The position numbers were made by a program, and so were the translations under genes. From Pseudorhodobacter sp. (lineage in GTDB: Bacteria; Pseudomonadota; Alphaproteobacteria; Rhodobacterales; Rhodobacteraceae): DNA of 36,856 bases. Below are positions 24,750-32,798 of this stretch, in pieces. The stretch is from assembly GCA_029254215.1 (NCBI GenBank), contig JAQWYA010000240.1:1-36856 (forward strand). The letters run 5' to 3'. Numbering within the stretch: position 1 is the first letter of the stretch; every line of letters begins with the position of its first letter. The notes under the pieces were generated by a model. It was not told the DNA's origin. It saw only the letters and a list, made by a program, of their open reading frames with translations, and ran no database searches.

Positions 24750-25489
24750 GCCAGACCGCCTTTCACAGCGCGCTTTTGTCGCCCGATGCGCCGCGCCCGG
24801 CCGGGTTGATCGACACAAAAGGCCAACCCGCAGGCAGTCGCTTTGATGTTTACCGCAACAATGTCGCCTCCAGCCTGACGGAAGTGCTGGAAAAGGGATT
24901 CCCCGTGTTGCAAAAATTGCTGGGGGACGCCTATTTCAAAGCTCTGGCGCTTGCATTTCTGCGCAAAAATCCACCAAAGACCCGCATCATGATGCTTTAT
25001 GGGGCAGAGATGCCCGGCTTTCTGGAGGCTTTTCCGCCGCTTTCGCATCTGCCCTATCTGGCCGATGTCGCGCGGCTGGAGCAGGGTTTGCGCGAAAGTT
25101 ACCACGCCGCGGATGCGGCCCCCTTGGCCCCCGAGGGTCTGGCCACCCTTGCCCCCCAAGACCTGATGGCGACCCGGTTTTGCTTTGCGCCAGCGGTCCG
25201 GCTCTTGACCTCTGACTACCCGGTTTGGTCGATCTGGTGGGCCAATACCCAAGCCGATGCACCGCGTCCGGTCATGCGGGCCGAAACCGTTCTTTTGGTG
25301 AGGCCGGGGTTCGACCCGGAGCCGCATCTGCTGCCGCCGGGCGGTGGCGCTTTTATGGCCTCGCTTATGGCCGGAAACTCGCTTGAAGAGGCCTGCCAAA
25401 ACCTGGCCGAGGATTTCGATCTGGCGGGCTGCCTTGGCCTGCTGATCGGCGGCGGGGCCTTAACGAACATCCGAAAGGACACAGAGTGA
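24746..25489 (+). CDS. bufC: DUF2063 partner protein BufC
   Basis: A 247-residue protein with the DUF2063 (HvfC/BufC N-terminal) domain: [20 protein letters not shown], then [20 protein letters not shown], and [21 protein letters not shown] near residue 110. In bufferin-like systems this protein partners the DUF692 enzyme and is thought to present the precursor. The C-terminal 100 residues ([20 protein letters not shown]) form the second conserved part. Overlaps bufB by ATGA and the doxX-like gene by GTGA, so the three are translationally coupled. The DNA-binding label often attached to DUF2063 is not supported by context. Confidence 0.9.
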   Translation: MSQTAFHSALLSPDAPRPAGLIDTKGQPAGSRFDVYRNNVASSLTEVLEKGFPVLQKLLGDAYFKALALAFLRKNPPKTRIMMLYGAEMPGFLEAFPPLSHLPYLADVARLEQGLRESYHAADAAPLAPEGLATLAPQDLMATRFCFAPAVRLLTSDYPVWSIWWANTQADAPRPVMRAETVLLVRPGFDPEPHLLPPGGGAFMASLMAGNSLEEACQNLAEDFDLAGCLGLLIGGGALTNIRKDTE

Positions 25490-26052
25490 ACTCCTTGTTT
25501 TCTTTATACTATCGTCTTTGCAGCTGGCTTGATCGCGTGGCTTTGCTGGTGTTGCCCTTGGCGGCACGACTGGTCTTCTCCGGGGTTCTGCTGGTGTATT
25601 TTTGGGCCTCTGGCATCACGAAACTCGGCCCCGGTCCCTTTGGGTTTCTGACCCCTTCGGATGGTGCCTATATTCAGATTTTTCCGCGTCTGGTTGAAAG
25701 CTTCGGCTATGATTTCAGCCAGTTCGGCGTCTATCATTGGGCCGTTGTCACCGCCGGAACGGTGGCGGAATTCCTGTTGCCCCTTCTGCTTTTGGTCGGC
25801 CTGTTCACGCGGCTTGCGGCGCTTGGCATGATCGGTTTTGTCATCGTCCAATCCGCCACCGACATTCTGGGCCATGGCGTGGCCGGAGAGCATCTGGGCG
25901 CTTGGTTTGACCGGGCGGCGGGGGCCTTGATCCTGGATCAGCGCAGCCTTTGGGTCTTTCTGCTTCTGGTTCCGCTTTTGATGGGCGGGGGCCGATTTGC
26001 GCTCGATCGGCTGCTCGAAACCCGTCTTGGCCGCTCCTCACAAGGTTCTTGA
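25486..26052 (+). CDS. DoxX-family membrane protein of the bufferin operon
   Basis: An inner-membrane protein of 188 residues with about four hydrophobic segments. It has the DoxX pattern: ARLVFSGVLLVYFWASGITK near residue 30, GTVAEFLLPLLLLVGLFTRL near 90, and AAGALILDQRSLWVFLLLVP near 145. DoxX-like genes commonly end DUF692 clusters; a role in redox coupling or quinone contact during maturation or copper handling has been suggested but not settled. It starts with GTG overlapping the bufC stop. The conserved Arg at the loop is present. Confidence 0.88.
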   Translation: MNSLFSLYYRLCSWLDRVALLVLPLAARLVFSGVLLVYFWASGITKLGPGPFGFLTPSDGAYIQIFPRLVESFGYDFSQFGVYHWAVVTAGTVAEFLLPLLLLVGLFTRLAALGMIGFVIVQSATDILGHGVAGEHLGAWFDRAAGALILDQRSLWVFLLLVPLLMGGGRFALDRLLETRLGRSSQGS

Positions 26053-26197
26053 TTTTTCTGGCGGTTTTGGCATCCTCTGCCCGTGACGACAGAGTTTCTT
26101 GACTGATCCGTACTGCCAAGCAGAGGGATGATTGGAAGACCTGGCAGCACGACTTGCGGCATGTCGCCGTGGGGTGGACAGATGAAGGAGAGACGGA

Positions 26198-26404
26198 ATG
26201 CCGACAGGCACCGTGAAGTGGTTCAACAGCACCAAAGGCTATGGCTTTATCGCACCGGATGATGGCGGCAAGGATGTGTTCGTGCATATCTCTGCGGTGG
26301 AGCGGGCTGGGCTTACAGCCCTGAGCGACAATCAGAAAATCGGGTTCGAAATGCAGTCTGGCCGTGATGGCAAGATGTCTGCGGGCGATCTTCGACTTCT
26401 GTAA
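26198..26404 (+). CDS. cspA: Cold-shock-domain protein (CspA family)
   Basis: A 68-residue single-OB-fold RNA chaperone. RNP1 KGYGFI (residues 13-18) and RNP2 VFVHI (about 28-32) are intact, with the starting motif TGTVKWFN. AAGGAGA lies a few bases before the ATG. It stands alone between the bufferin operon and the converging arsC-like gene, with a 145-base leader as is usual for cold-shock genes. The genome probably holds paralogues, so the letter of the gene name is nominal. Confidence 0.93.
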   Translation: MPTGTVKWFNSTKGYGFIAPDDGGKDVFVHISAVERAGLTALSDNQKIGFEMQSGRDGKMSAGDLRLL

Positions 26405-26423
26405 AGCGCAGCGTAAAAGGGTG

Positions 26424-26445
26424 CGGCCCGCTTTGGCGCGGGCCG
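26424..26445 (+). terminator. GC-rich hairpin between cspA and the arsC-like gene
   Basis: CGGCCCGC/GCGGGCCG, perfect 8-bp stem with a 6-base loop, placed 20 bases after the cspA stop and 8 bases before the end of the converging gene. There is no clear T run, so it is a weak or factor-assisted terminator. Confidence 0.45.
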
Positions 26446-26452
26446 TCAAGGC

Positions 26453-26776
26453 TTACAGATAGACCGCCTGAACGGCACTGTCCCAGCCGAGGGTCAGCCC
26501 GTTGTCGGATCGGATCACAGGGCGCTTCATCAGCGTCGGCTGCTGGCGGAGCTGTTCATCGGCGTCCGAGGCCTTCAGCCAATCTGTCGCGCCACGCCAT
26601 GTGGTCGACTTCTTGTTGATGATCTCATCCCCGAATTCCCCAACGAATTCAGTGATTTCAGCCTCCGTCAACGGTTCTCCCCGAACATCACGGAAGGCCG
26701 GGGAATGGCCAGCGGCCTCCAGCGCCTTAAGGGCTTTTTTGCAGGTGTCGCAGGTCGGAATACCGTAGAGGATCAT
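26453..26776 (-). CDS. ArsC/Spx-family thioredoxin-fold protein
   Basis: A 107-residue protein of the ArsC-like (YffB/Spx) family. It begins MILYGIPTCDTCKKALKAL with the CxxC-type pair Cys9/Cys12. RPVIRSDNGLTLGWD near the C-terminus is the second family motif, and QPTLMKRPV the Arg-bearing loop. Many such proteins are glutathione-dependent reductases of unknown substrate; arsenate reductase activity is possible but no ars genes are near. It is the last gene of the likely thyA-folA-DUF2177 minus-strand unit (36 bases after DUF2177). Confidence 0.85.
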   Translation of the reverse strand: MILYGIPTCDTCKKALKALEAAGHSPAFRDVRGEPLTEAEITEFVGEFGDEIINKKSTTWRGATDWLKASDADEQLRQQPTLMKRPVIRSDNGLTLGWDSAVQAVYL

Positions 26777-26812
26777 GGCAGGGATTGTCCTTGTTCAAAG
26801 TGAAGTGCGGCG

Positions 26813-27214
26813 TCAGCCGGTCACCGCCAGCGCCACCCGAACGCCAATATAGGCCGAAACGCCCGTCACCACAGCCCCCCAAACCATATCAGCCGCGACC
26901 ATAACCGGCGACCATTCCCGCATGATCGCCCAAGAAGTCAGCTCATAGGTGCCGTAGGCCACCAGCCCCAGAACCGCGCCGTTCAAGGCGGCCTGCCCCG
27001 CATCCCCGGCCCGAAAGCCGGGCCAGGCGGCAAACCACAAGATGCCGCTCATATACAGAAGGTAAAACCCCAGAGCGGGACCAAGCCGCAAGCCATCCAG
27101 CAGGGTGTCGCCCAACACCGACCGAAACAGCGGCCCCAGAACAAAGCCCAGCATCAGCGCATCCGCCAGCAAAAACACAGCCGAGATCGTCACGAACAGG
27201 GTCAAGAGGGCCAT
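26813..27214 (-). CDS. DUF2177 small membrane protein
   Basis: A 133-residue protein with four hydrophobic stretches: LLTLFVTISAVFLLADALML near the start, LGPALGFYLLYMSGILWFAA, AALNGAVLGLVAYGTYELTS and VWGAVVTGVSAYIGVRVALA. The pattern TYELTSWAIMREWSPVMVAADMVWG is the DUF2177 signature. AAGGAAG lies 6 bases before the ATG at 27214; the frame extends upstream without support. Function unknown; it is carried between folA and the arsC-like gene and probably cotranscribed. Confidence 0.85.
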   Translation of the reverse strand: MALLTLFVTISAVFLLADALMLGFVLGPLFRSVLGDTLLDGLRLGPALGFYLLYMSGILWFAAWPGFRAGDAGQAALNGAVLGLVAYGTYELTSWAIMREWSPVMVAADMVWGAVVTGVSAYIGVRVALAVTG

Positions 27215-27265
27215 CGGTCTTCCTTTCAGCGCCAAAACCCAAAGCTAGCCCGCGTCCGCCCGCTG

Positions 27266-27751
27266 TCACCCCTCGCGCCGGCGGAGCCATTCATGCAGCA
27301 CGCAGGCCGGCCCCTCAGTGCGCAGGGTCTGGCGGCCCACCAACTGCCATTCACGCGGATCAAACTCCGGGAAAAAGGCATCTGCGGCGTCGATTTCCAG
27401 ATCGACCTCAGTGATTAAAAGCCGGTCCGCCAGCGGCAAAAGGCCTTGGTACACGCCCGCGCCCCCGATCCCGTACACCCGGCGATAGCCGCTGGCATAG
27501 GCGAAATCCACCGCGGCTTTTGGTCCGTCAAACACATGCTCCGTCAGGCTCTCATCCCGCGAGACCACACAATTGAGGCGGTTCTTGAGCGGCTTCACGG
27601 GCAGGCTTTCCCATGTCAAACGGCCCATCACCAAGGCTCCCCCCGTGGTTTCGCGTTGAAAGAACGCCAGATCCTCGGGGGCATGCCACGGGATCTGGTT
27701 GTCTTTGCCGATGGCTCCATTGCGGGCGCGGGCGACGATCAGGCTCAGCAT
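27266..27751 (-). CDS. folA: Dihydrofolate reductase
   Basis: NADPH-dependent reduction of dihydrofolate to tetrahydrofolate, 161 residues. Landmarks: LIVARARNGAIGKDNQIPWH at the start, APEDLAFFQRET with the acidic substrate residue, VMGRLTWESLP, and IGGAGVYQGLLPLADRLLIT in the cofactor region. It lies 3 bases after thyA on the same strand, so the dihydrofolate produced by thymidylate synthase is recycled by its operon partner. Full length. Confidence 0.96.
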   Translation of the reverse strand: MLSLIVARARNGAIGKDNQIPWHAPEDLAFFQRETTGGALVMGRLTWESLPVKPLKNRLNCVVSRDESLTEHVFDGPKAAVDFAYASGYRRVYGIGGAGVYQGLLPLADRLLITEVDLEIDAADAFFPEFDPREWQLVGRQTLRTEGPACVLHEWLRRREG

Positions 27752-27754
27752 CCG

Positions 27755-28588
27755 TTACACCGCCACCGGGGCCTTGATCGCGGGGTCAGGATCATAGCCA
27801 ATCACCTCAAAATCTTCATAACGGAAGTCAAAAAGGGAGCTGACATCACGGGTCAGACGCAATTGCGGCAAGGGCTTTGGCGCCCGCGCCAGTTGCGTTT
27901 CAACCTGCTCCATATGGTTGGAATAGATATGCGCATCGCCCATCACATGCACAAATTCCCCCGGCTCATACCCTGTCACATGGGCCAACATCACCTGAAG
28001 CAGCGCGTAAGAGGCGATATTGAACGGCACCCCCAGAAACATATCGGCGGAGCGTTGGTAAAGCTGCAAATGCAGCTTGCCGTCCAGAATGCGCACCTGC
28101 CAAAGCGTGTGGCAGGGCGGCAGCGCCATTTGCGGCACATCTCCGGGGTTCCAGGCCGACACGATCAGGCGGCGGCTGTCGGGCGTTTTGCGGATCGCCT
28201 CGACCAGATCGCTGATCTGATCCACATGGTCGGCAAAAAACAGCGGTTGCCCTTCGGCCTCCTGCCCTGAGGCGCGGAGTTTTGGGAACCGACGCCATTG
28301 ATGGCCGTACACCGGCCCCAGATCGCCAGCCTCATCCGCCCATTCATCCCAGATCGAGACGCCGTTTTCAGTCAGGTAACGGATGTTGGTGTCGCCGGAC
28401 AAGAACCATAGCAACTCGTGAATGATGGAAAGAAGGTGAAGCTTCTTGGTGGTGACCAACGGAAAGCCATGGGCCAGATCATAGCGGCATTGCAGCCCGA
28501 AATACGACACGGTCCCCGTCCCGGTGCGGTCGCTGCTTGCATGGCCTTTTTCAAGAACCGTCCGCAATGCCTCGTGATATTGCTGCAT
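27755..28588 (-). CDS. thyA: Thymidylate synthase
   Basis: Converts dUMP to dTMP using methylene-tetrahydrofolate. 277 residues, slightly longer than the 264 of E. coli ThyA. The catalytic Cys is in [47 protein letters not shown] and [15 protein letters not shown] are the usual nucleotide- and folate-binding motifs. GGAGG stands 7 bases before the ATG at 28588. First gene of the minus-strand unit and divergent from the TbpB-like gene across 247 bases. Confidence 0.97.
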   Translation of the reverse strand: MQQYHEALRTVLEKGHASSDRTGTGTVSYFGLQCRYDLAHGFPLVTTKKLHLLSIIHELLWFLSGDTNIRYLTENGVSIWDEWADEAGDLGPVYGHQWRRFPKLRASGQEAEGQPLFFADHVDQISDLVEAIRKTPDSRRLIVSAWNPGDVPQMALPPCHTLWQVRILDGKLHLQLYQRSADMFLGVPFNIASYALLQVMLAHVTGYEPGEFVHVMGDAHIYSNHMEQVETQLARAPKPLPQLRLTRDVSSLFDFRYEDFEVIGYDPDPAIKAPVAV

Positions 28589-28835
28589 GTTTTGGCCTCC
28601 GGTCCCGGTCGAATCTGCGCCCTCTTGGCTTTTGGTAGCACAGCAAGCGGGCTGGGTTAAGCGCTGTCAGGCCCACGGAACCCATATCTGGTGGGCCGAG
28701 GACAGTGCCCCCACGACATGCGGGCCACGCGACCTTTTTGCATCAGGAACGGCGTTAAAACCCTTGAAAAGATTGACAGAGACGGGATCACCCTTCACCC
28801 TGACAGACAAAATTAAAACAAGACCGAGCAGTCCA

Positions 28836-29795
28836 ATGACCTTCAAAACAGCAGCGCCTTTGGCGTTATTTTTGCTTGCGGCCTGCGGCGGCAGCCCGCT
28901 TGGCGGCTCTGGCACAACGCCGGAACCGGAGCCGGAACCCGAGCCGGAGCCGGAAATCGGCATCGTAATCCCGGAGGAAATCCTGTTCTCGATCAACAGT
29001 GTCGCCTGGACACCGGGCGAGAACACCATCGCGATTTCGATCGACGGGCTGGATACGACGCCTTTGGTTGCGACTTGGACTGAAGATACCAGCATCGTGG
29101 TGCCCGGATACACTGCCTATTCTATTCAGGAAGATGATCTGGATCGCTTTTATGTGGCCTTGGCCGCTGTCTCGACCGATGGGGCGATGCGCGGCGTTGT
29201 GGCGGGCGATGGCGGGCAGTTTAATACCGTGTTTCAGGGCGCTTATTACGAACGCGTAGGCGATTACTCCGCCCCCGATGCGACCCAAGCCGGCCCTGCA
29301 AATGGACAGGTTTCCTATGCGGGCAAATATGCGGGTTTGATGAATGGTGGCTTGCCACGCCCAGTCGCACCGAACACACCTGCGGACGTTATCCCTCTTG
29401 ATCCGTTCAAAATCTCTGGCGATGGTTTCATCAACGCAAACTTTGCAACGAACACAGTGAACGGCGCGATTTACAATCGGATTGTCGTGGGCGAAGGCCT
29501 GACGCTGGGAAGTTTGATTCTTATTCCAGAGCCCGGCGCGATCACCGCACAGGGAACATTCTCAGGCAAAATTGAGAACCCCGCGCGGGATGACCTTGGC
29601 CAATACGCAGGGGCGTTCGGCGGGATCGGAGCCACCTCTGTTGCGGGCGGGATTGCCTTGAGCCGCGTTGATGACGAATTCGGCGAGCGTATCGAAGATG
29701 CTGAGGAATTCGGCGTTTTCGTCATGAACCAATGCGGCTTGCCCAACAGCCCGTCGATCTGCGATCAGGTGGCCGTCAACCCCGCACTTCCATGA
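28836..29795 (+). CDS. TbpB-like surface lipoprotein (Slam-substrate candidate)
   Basis: A 319-residue lipoprotein. The lipobox LLAAC puts the lipidated Cys at 17, followed by GGS-rich spacer and a 12-residue Pro-Glu repeat (29-40). The C-terminal part shows the TbpB/haemophilin-type beta-barrel pattern: GTFSGKIENPARDD near 250 and YAGAFGGIGATSVAGGIAL near 265, matching the G-x-F-x-G-x-x-A-x-E-x-x-G motif of transferrin-binding-protein-like domains. The last residues hold two Cys that may pair. It overlaps the Slam-like gene by ATGA. Role is probably ligand capture (metal, haem or host/environment protein) on the cell surface; ligand unknown. Confidence 0.8.
   Translation: MTFKTAAPLALFLLAACGGSPLGGSGTTPEPEPEPEPEPEIGIVIPEEILFSINSVAWTPGENTIAISIDGLDTTPLVATWTEDTSIVVPGYTAYSIQEDDLDRFYVALAAVSTDGAMRGVVAGDGGQFNTVFQGAYYERVGDYSAPDATQAGPANGQVSYAGKYAGLMNGGLPRPVAPNTPADVIPLDPFKISGDGFINANFATNTVNGAIYNRIVVGEGLTLGSLILIPEPGAITAQGTFSGKIENPARDDLGQYAGAFGGIGATSVAGGIALSRVDDEFGERIEDAEEFGVFVMNQCGLPNSPSICDQVAVNPALP
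28920..28955 (+). repeat. Pro-Glu coding microsatellite in the lipoprotein linker
   Basis: Six 6-base units of the form CC(G/C)GA(A/G), giving six Pro-Glu pairs directly after the lipid anchor. It should form a stiff, charged stalk. In-frame unit gain or loss would change stalk length without frameshift. Confidence 0.85.
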
Positions 29796-31219
29796 TCCCG
29801 GCGCACCGCGTTGTCGCGTCCTTGGTGATGGTTGCCGGTTTGACGGCAACCGGCGCGCCTTTGGGGGCGCAAGGACAGGCACCGCAGGCCCAAGGCACCA
29901 CCAAGGCCGCAGCGGGAGAGCGCGTTGTCTCAAAAGGCACCGCGCGGCTGATCGGACTTCAAGCCATCCGCGAGAACAAGCCGGACGTCGCAGTGACCGT
30001 GGCGCAGCGGATGCTCGCCGCCGACAAGAACGACAGTTTCGCGCATTTCCTGCTGGCCACGGCCTATCTGACGCTCAATCGCCTGCCGGAGGCGCAGGCG
30101 TCAGGCAAGACCGCCTACAAAACCGCCACAAGCGACGAACAACGCCATCACGCCGCCCGCATCACGGCGCTGGCCGCTTATCGGCTGGACCATCACAGCT
30201 CGGCTCAATGGTGGTTGCGCAAATCCGCCGAATCCGCCCCAAGCGATCTGACCCGCGCGCAAACCGTTGCGGCCTTTCGCGCCGTCAAAGCGCAAAACCC
30301 GCTGTCAGTGAAACTCGCCTTTTCGGTAGCCCCGTCTGACAATGTGAATGGCGGGAGTTCAGGGCAATACAACATCATCGACGGGCTCCCTTATATCGGA
30401 GAGTTAAGCCCCGATGCGCAGGCGCTCAAAGGCACCGTCGCACAGGCGGCAGGCCAGTTGAGCTATCGCTTGTCCGAGACGGCGGAAAGCCTGACGGAGT
30501 TGGAATTCGGGATGAGCCTGCGCCATGTCCGCCTTGGGGGGGCAGATCGCGCGCTGATGGAGGGCAAGCCGGGGTTTGACGCGGCCCGGTTCAGCATCGG
30601 TCTGAACCATGTGATGCAGCAAACCGGCAGCGCGCATCGCTTTACCCTGAATGGGACGGTCGGGCGGCAGACCTATGAACAAGGCGGAAACTACGGGTTT
30701 GTGCGGCTGGGCTTTGGTCATCATGTAGCCCTTGCGCCGGATCTGGCGCTGGATAGTCTCGTTAGTGCCGAGGCGCGATCCCCACGCGATGGCGCGGGCG
30801 GGGCGGAAAAAACCTATGCGCTGCGCGGCACGGTGATGCGCGCCATGGGAGGCGGCGATACGGCCAGTCTGGCCGCCTATGTCAGCCGACTGGACAGCCC
30901 CCTTGCGGGCCGCAGCGCCACGACATTGGGCGCGCAACTGGGCTATGCGCTGGGGGAGCCGATCGGCCCTGTGTCTTTGTCGGGAAGTGTCGGCTATCTC
31001 GCGACCTCTTACGCAGGCTATGCGATCGCGGGGCTGGCAGTACCGGGCGGGAGAGACGACCGATCCGCCTTTGTCGAGATGAAACTGAGCCTTGGCACGG
31101 TCAGCTATGCCGGTTTTGCGCCAGAGGTCACTTTTCGCCATCAGCGCAGTTCGTCCAATGTCAGCCGGTTCGACAGTCAGGAAAGCTCTGTCACATTGGG
31201 GTTGAAATCCCTGTTCTGA
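29792..31219 (+). CDS. Slam-type (DUF560) surface lipoprotein assembly modulator
   Basis: Outer-membrane protein of 475 residues. Signal peptide in the first 27 residues (ending ATGAPLGAQG). Residues about 50-165 form helical TPR-like repeats (AVTVAQRMLAADKNDSFAHF, LLATAYLTLNRLPEAQ). At Asn169 the motif NPLSVKLAFSVAPSDNVNGG opens the DUF560 beta-barrel, and the end FAPEVTFRHQRSSSNVSRFD ... VTLGLKSLF, with terminal Phe, is a typical barrel finish. Slam proteins move lipoproteins such as TbpB across the outer membrane. The 4-base overlap with a TbpB-like lipoprotein gene makes that gene its probable cargo. Family similarity is by motif memory only. Confidence 0.82.
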   Translation: MIPAHRVVASLVMVAGLTATGAPLGAQGQAPQAQGTTKAAAGERVVSKGTARLIGLQAIRENKPDVAVTVAQRMLAADKNDSFAHFLLATAYLTLNRLPEAQASGKTAYKTATSDEQRHHAARITALAAYRLDHHSSAQWWLRKSAESAPSDLTRAQTVAAFRAVKAQNPLSVKLAFSVAPSDNVNGGSSGQYNIIDGLPYIGELSPDAQALKGTVAQAAGQLSYRLSETAESLTELEFGMSLRHVRLGGADRALMEGKPGFDAARFSIGLNHVMQQTGSAHRFTLNGTVGRQTYEQGGNYGFVRLGFGHHVALAPDLALDSLVSAEARSPRDGAGGAEKTYALRGTVMRAMGGGDTASLAAYVSRLDSPLAGRSATTLGAQLGYALGEPIGPVSLSGSVGYLATSYAGYAIAGLAVPGGRDDRSAFVEMKLSLGTVSYAGFAPEVTFRHQRSSSNVSRFDSQESSVTLGLKSLF

Positions 31220-31306
31220 CCGGAAGGCCCGCCTTTTGGGCTGGTCAGCGGCCCGCGCAGGCCTATGATCCGCAAACAGCCAAATGGCACCGATCAGGAG
31301 GGTTTC

Positions 31307-31735
31307 ATGAAAATCAGATATCTGCACACTATGGTTCGGGTCAAAGACCTTGACGCCTCAATTGCGTTTTACAAGCTTCTGGGGCTGGAAGAGACCCGGC
31401 GCATGGACAGCGAACAGGGGCGGTTCTCGTTGATCTTCATGTCGCCGCCCGGCCAGCCGGAATGCCCGGTGGAACTGACCTATAACTGGGATGGCGATGA
31501 CGGGCTTCCATCGGATTCCCGCCACTTCGGTCACCTCGCCTATGAGGTTGAGAATATCTATGAAACCTGCGCCCATCTTGCCGCGAATGGCGTGGTCATC
31601 GCGCGCCCGCCGCGCGACGGGCGTATGGCCTTCGTGCGCAGCCCTGACAATATCTCGGTCGAGTTGTTGCAGATGGGCAAAGCCTTGCCCCCGGCAGAGC
31701 CTTGGGCCTCTGCGCCCAGCATTGGCCATTGGTAG
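31307..31735 (+). CDS. VOC/glyoxalase-family protein (lactoylglutathione lyase-like)
   Basis: A 142-residue protein of the vicinal-oxygen-chelate fold. MKIRYLHTMVRVKDLDASIA with the first metal His (about residue 6), ELTYNWDGDD with the first acid, GHLAYEVENI with the second His near 73, and ISVELLQ with the last Glu near 123. This HE/HE arrangement fits glyoxalase I (GloA), which detoxifies methylglyoxal with glutathione. AGGAGGG lies 4 bases before the ATG at 31307. Alone on plus strand, converging on hisN. Confidence 0.88.
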   Translation: MKIRYLHTMVRVKDLDASIAFYKLLGLEETRRMDSEQGRFSLIFMSPPGQPECPVELTYNWDGDDGLPSDSRHFGHLAYEVENIYETCAHLAANGVVIARPPRDGRMAFVRSPDNISVELLQMGKALPPAEPWASAPSIGHW

Positions 31736-31813
31736 GATGATTGGGCTTGGTTCGGGGATAAGCCGGCCGGGAATGAGCGGGGAACCGGGGGCAGCCCTCC
31801 GGACCAAGCCAGA

Positions 31814-31886
31814 AGCCGGGGGGCTGGCCCCCCGGACCGCACCCTAAGCCGGGGGGCCAGCCCCCCGGACCCCCCGGGGTATTTTT
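31814..31886. repeat. GC-rich palindromic (REP-like) intergenic element, copy 2
   Basis: Two near-identical palindromes in direct repeat: CCGGGGGG-CTGG-CCCCCCGG (31816-31835) and CCGGGGGG-CCAG-CCCCCCGG (31849-31868), 33 bases apart, followed by ACCCCCCGGGGTATTTTTG. It lies between the converging gloA-like and hisN genes and could serve as a transcription barrier in both directions. Same family as the element at 9061-9130 in reverse orientation. The rest of this 182-base gap has no gene. Confidence 0.75.
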
Positions 31887-31917
31887 GAACAGATGAAGGG
31901 GCGGGCGGGGTTGTTGC

Positions 31918-32718
31918 TTAGGGTGCGGGGTTCAAAAGCGCCATTGCCTCGGCGTGCAGGGTCGCATTGGCGGCAGCAAGGATCTGCCCGCCCTGATGCG
32001 CGGGGCGGCCCTGCCAATCGGTCACGACGCCACCCGCGGCTTTTATGACAGCAATCGGAGCCTGCACATCATAGGCCTGCAAACCCGCCTCGATCACCAG
32101 ATCGATTTGTCCTGCCGCGACAAGGGCATAGGCATAGCAATCTGTGCCATAGCGCACCAAGCGGCTGTGCTGCGCCACGCGTTTGAAAGCCGCAGCTTCA
32201 GTGGTCGTTCCGATTTCGGGGAAAGTGGTGAACAGGATCGCCTCTGACAAAGGGCGCGCGGCACGTGTTTTGAGGGGCATCCGCCCCAGAGGACCATTCA
32301 CTTCGGCTTGGCCGAAACCGCCCTCGAACCGCTCTGCGATGAAAGGCTGGTCGATCAGCCCATAGACCGGGCCGGTTTCATCTGACAAAGCAATCAAAAC
32401 CCCCCATGTCGGCGTGCCGGAAAGGTATCCCCGCGTCCCGTCAATCGGATCGAGGACCCAGATCAGGCCAGAGTCGCTGGGCTTTGACCCCATCTCTTCG
32501 CCCAGAATGCCATCCTGGGGGCGACGCTCGGCCAAAATCGCCCGCATGGCCGCCTCGCATTCCTTGTCCGCAATCGTCACGGGATCAAAATGCGTGTCTT
32601 CCTTGGTTTCCGCAGTCAGGCCAGCCTTGCGGAAATGGCGCAGGGTCGCAATCCGAGCGGCATCGGCCAAAGCATGGGCGACCGAGCGAAGCTCTGCCTG
32701 TTCGCGTTCCGAGATCAT
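31918..32718 (-). CDS. hisN: Histidinol-phosphatase, inositol-monophosphatase family
   Basis: Magnesium-dependent phosphatase of 266 residues. Metal motifs GEE (73-75) and DPIDGT (90-95) and the C-terminal YDVQAPIAVIKAAGG (site W/Y-D-x-A-x) are intact. The FDPVTIADKECEAAMRAIL segment and the DPIDGTRGYLSGTPTWG context are typical of the HisN-type subgroup that makes histidinol, rather than SuhB. The ATG at 32718 has GGAGGG 7 bases upstream, better than the two earlier in-frame ATGs (32733, 32742). Sole gene between two intergenic regions. Confidence 0.85.
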   Translation of the reverse strand: MISEREQAELRSVAHALADAARIATLRHFRKAGLTAETKEDTHFDPVTIADKECEAAMRAILAERRPQDGILGEEMGSKPSDSGLIWVLDPIDGTRGYLSGTPTWGVLIALSDETGPVYGLIDQPFIAERFEGGFGQAEVNGPLGRMPLKTRAARPLSEAILFTTFPEIGTTTEAAAFKRVAQHSRLVRYGTDCYAYALVAAGQIDLVIEAGLQAYDVQAPIAVIKAAGGVVTDWQGRPAHQGGQILAAANATLHAEAMALLNPAP

Positions 32719-32798
32719 GAGCGGGCCCTCCATAAAGCACAAAACCGGCGCTACAGGCTGGCTGTAGGCCGGTCAAGCACTTGTCGTCATGGCAGCGA

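Noticed and set aside
28761-28835. TTGACA-like -35 box upstream of the TbpB-like gene
   Set aside because: At 17 bases spacing the -10 position is CACCCT, a poor match; not reported as a promoter.
31814-31868. Two palindromes in direct repeat, considered as a CRISPR fragment
   Set aside because: Only two units, very GC-rich, no unique spacers of regular length, no cas genes.
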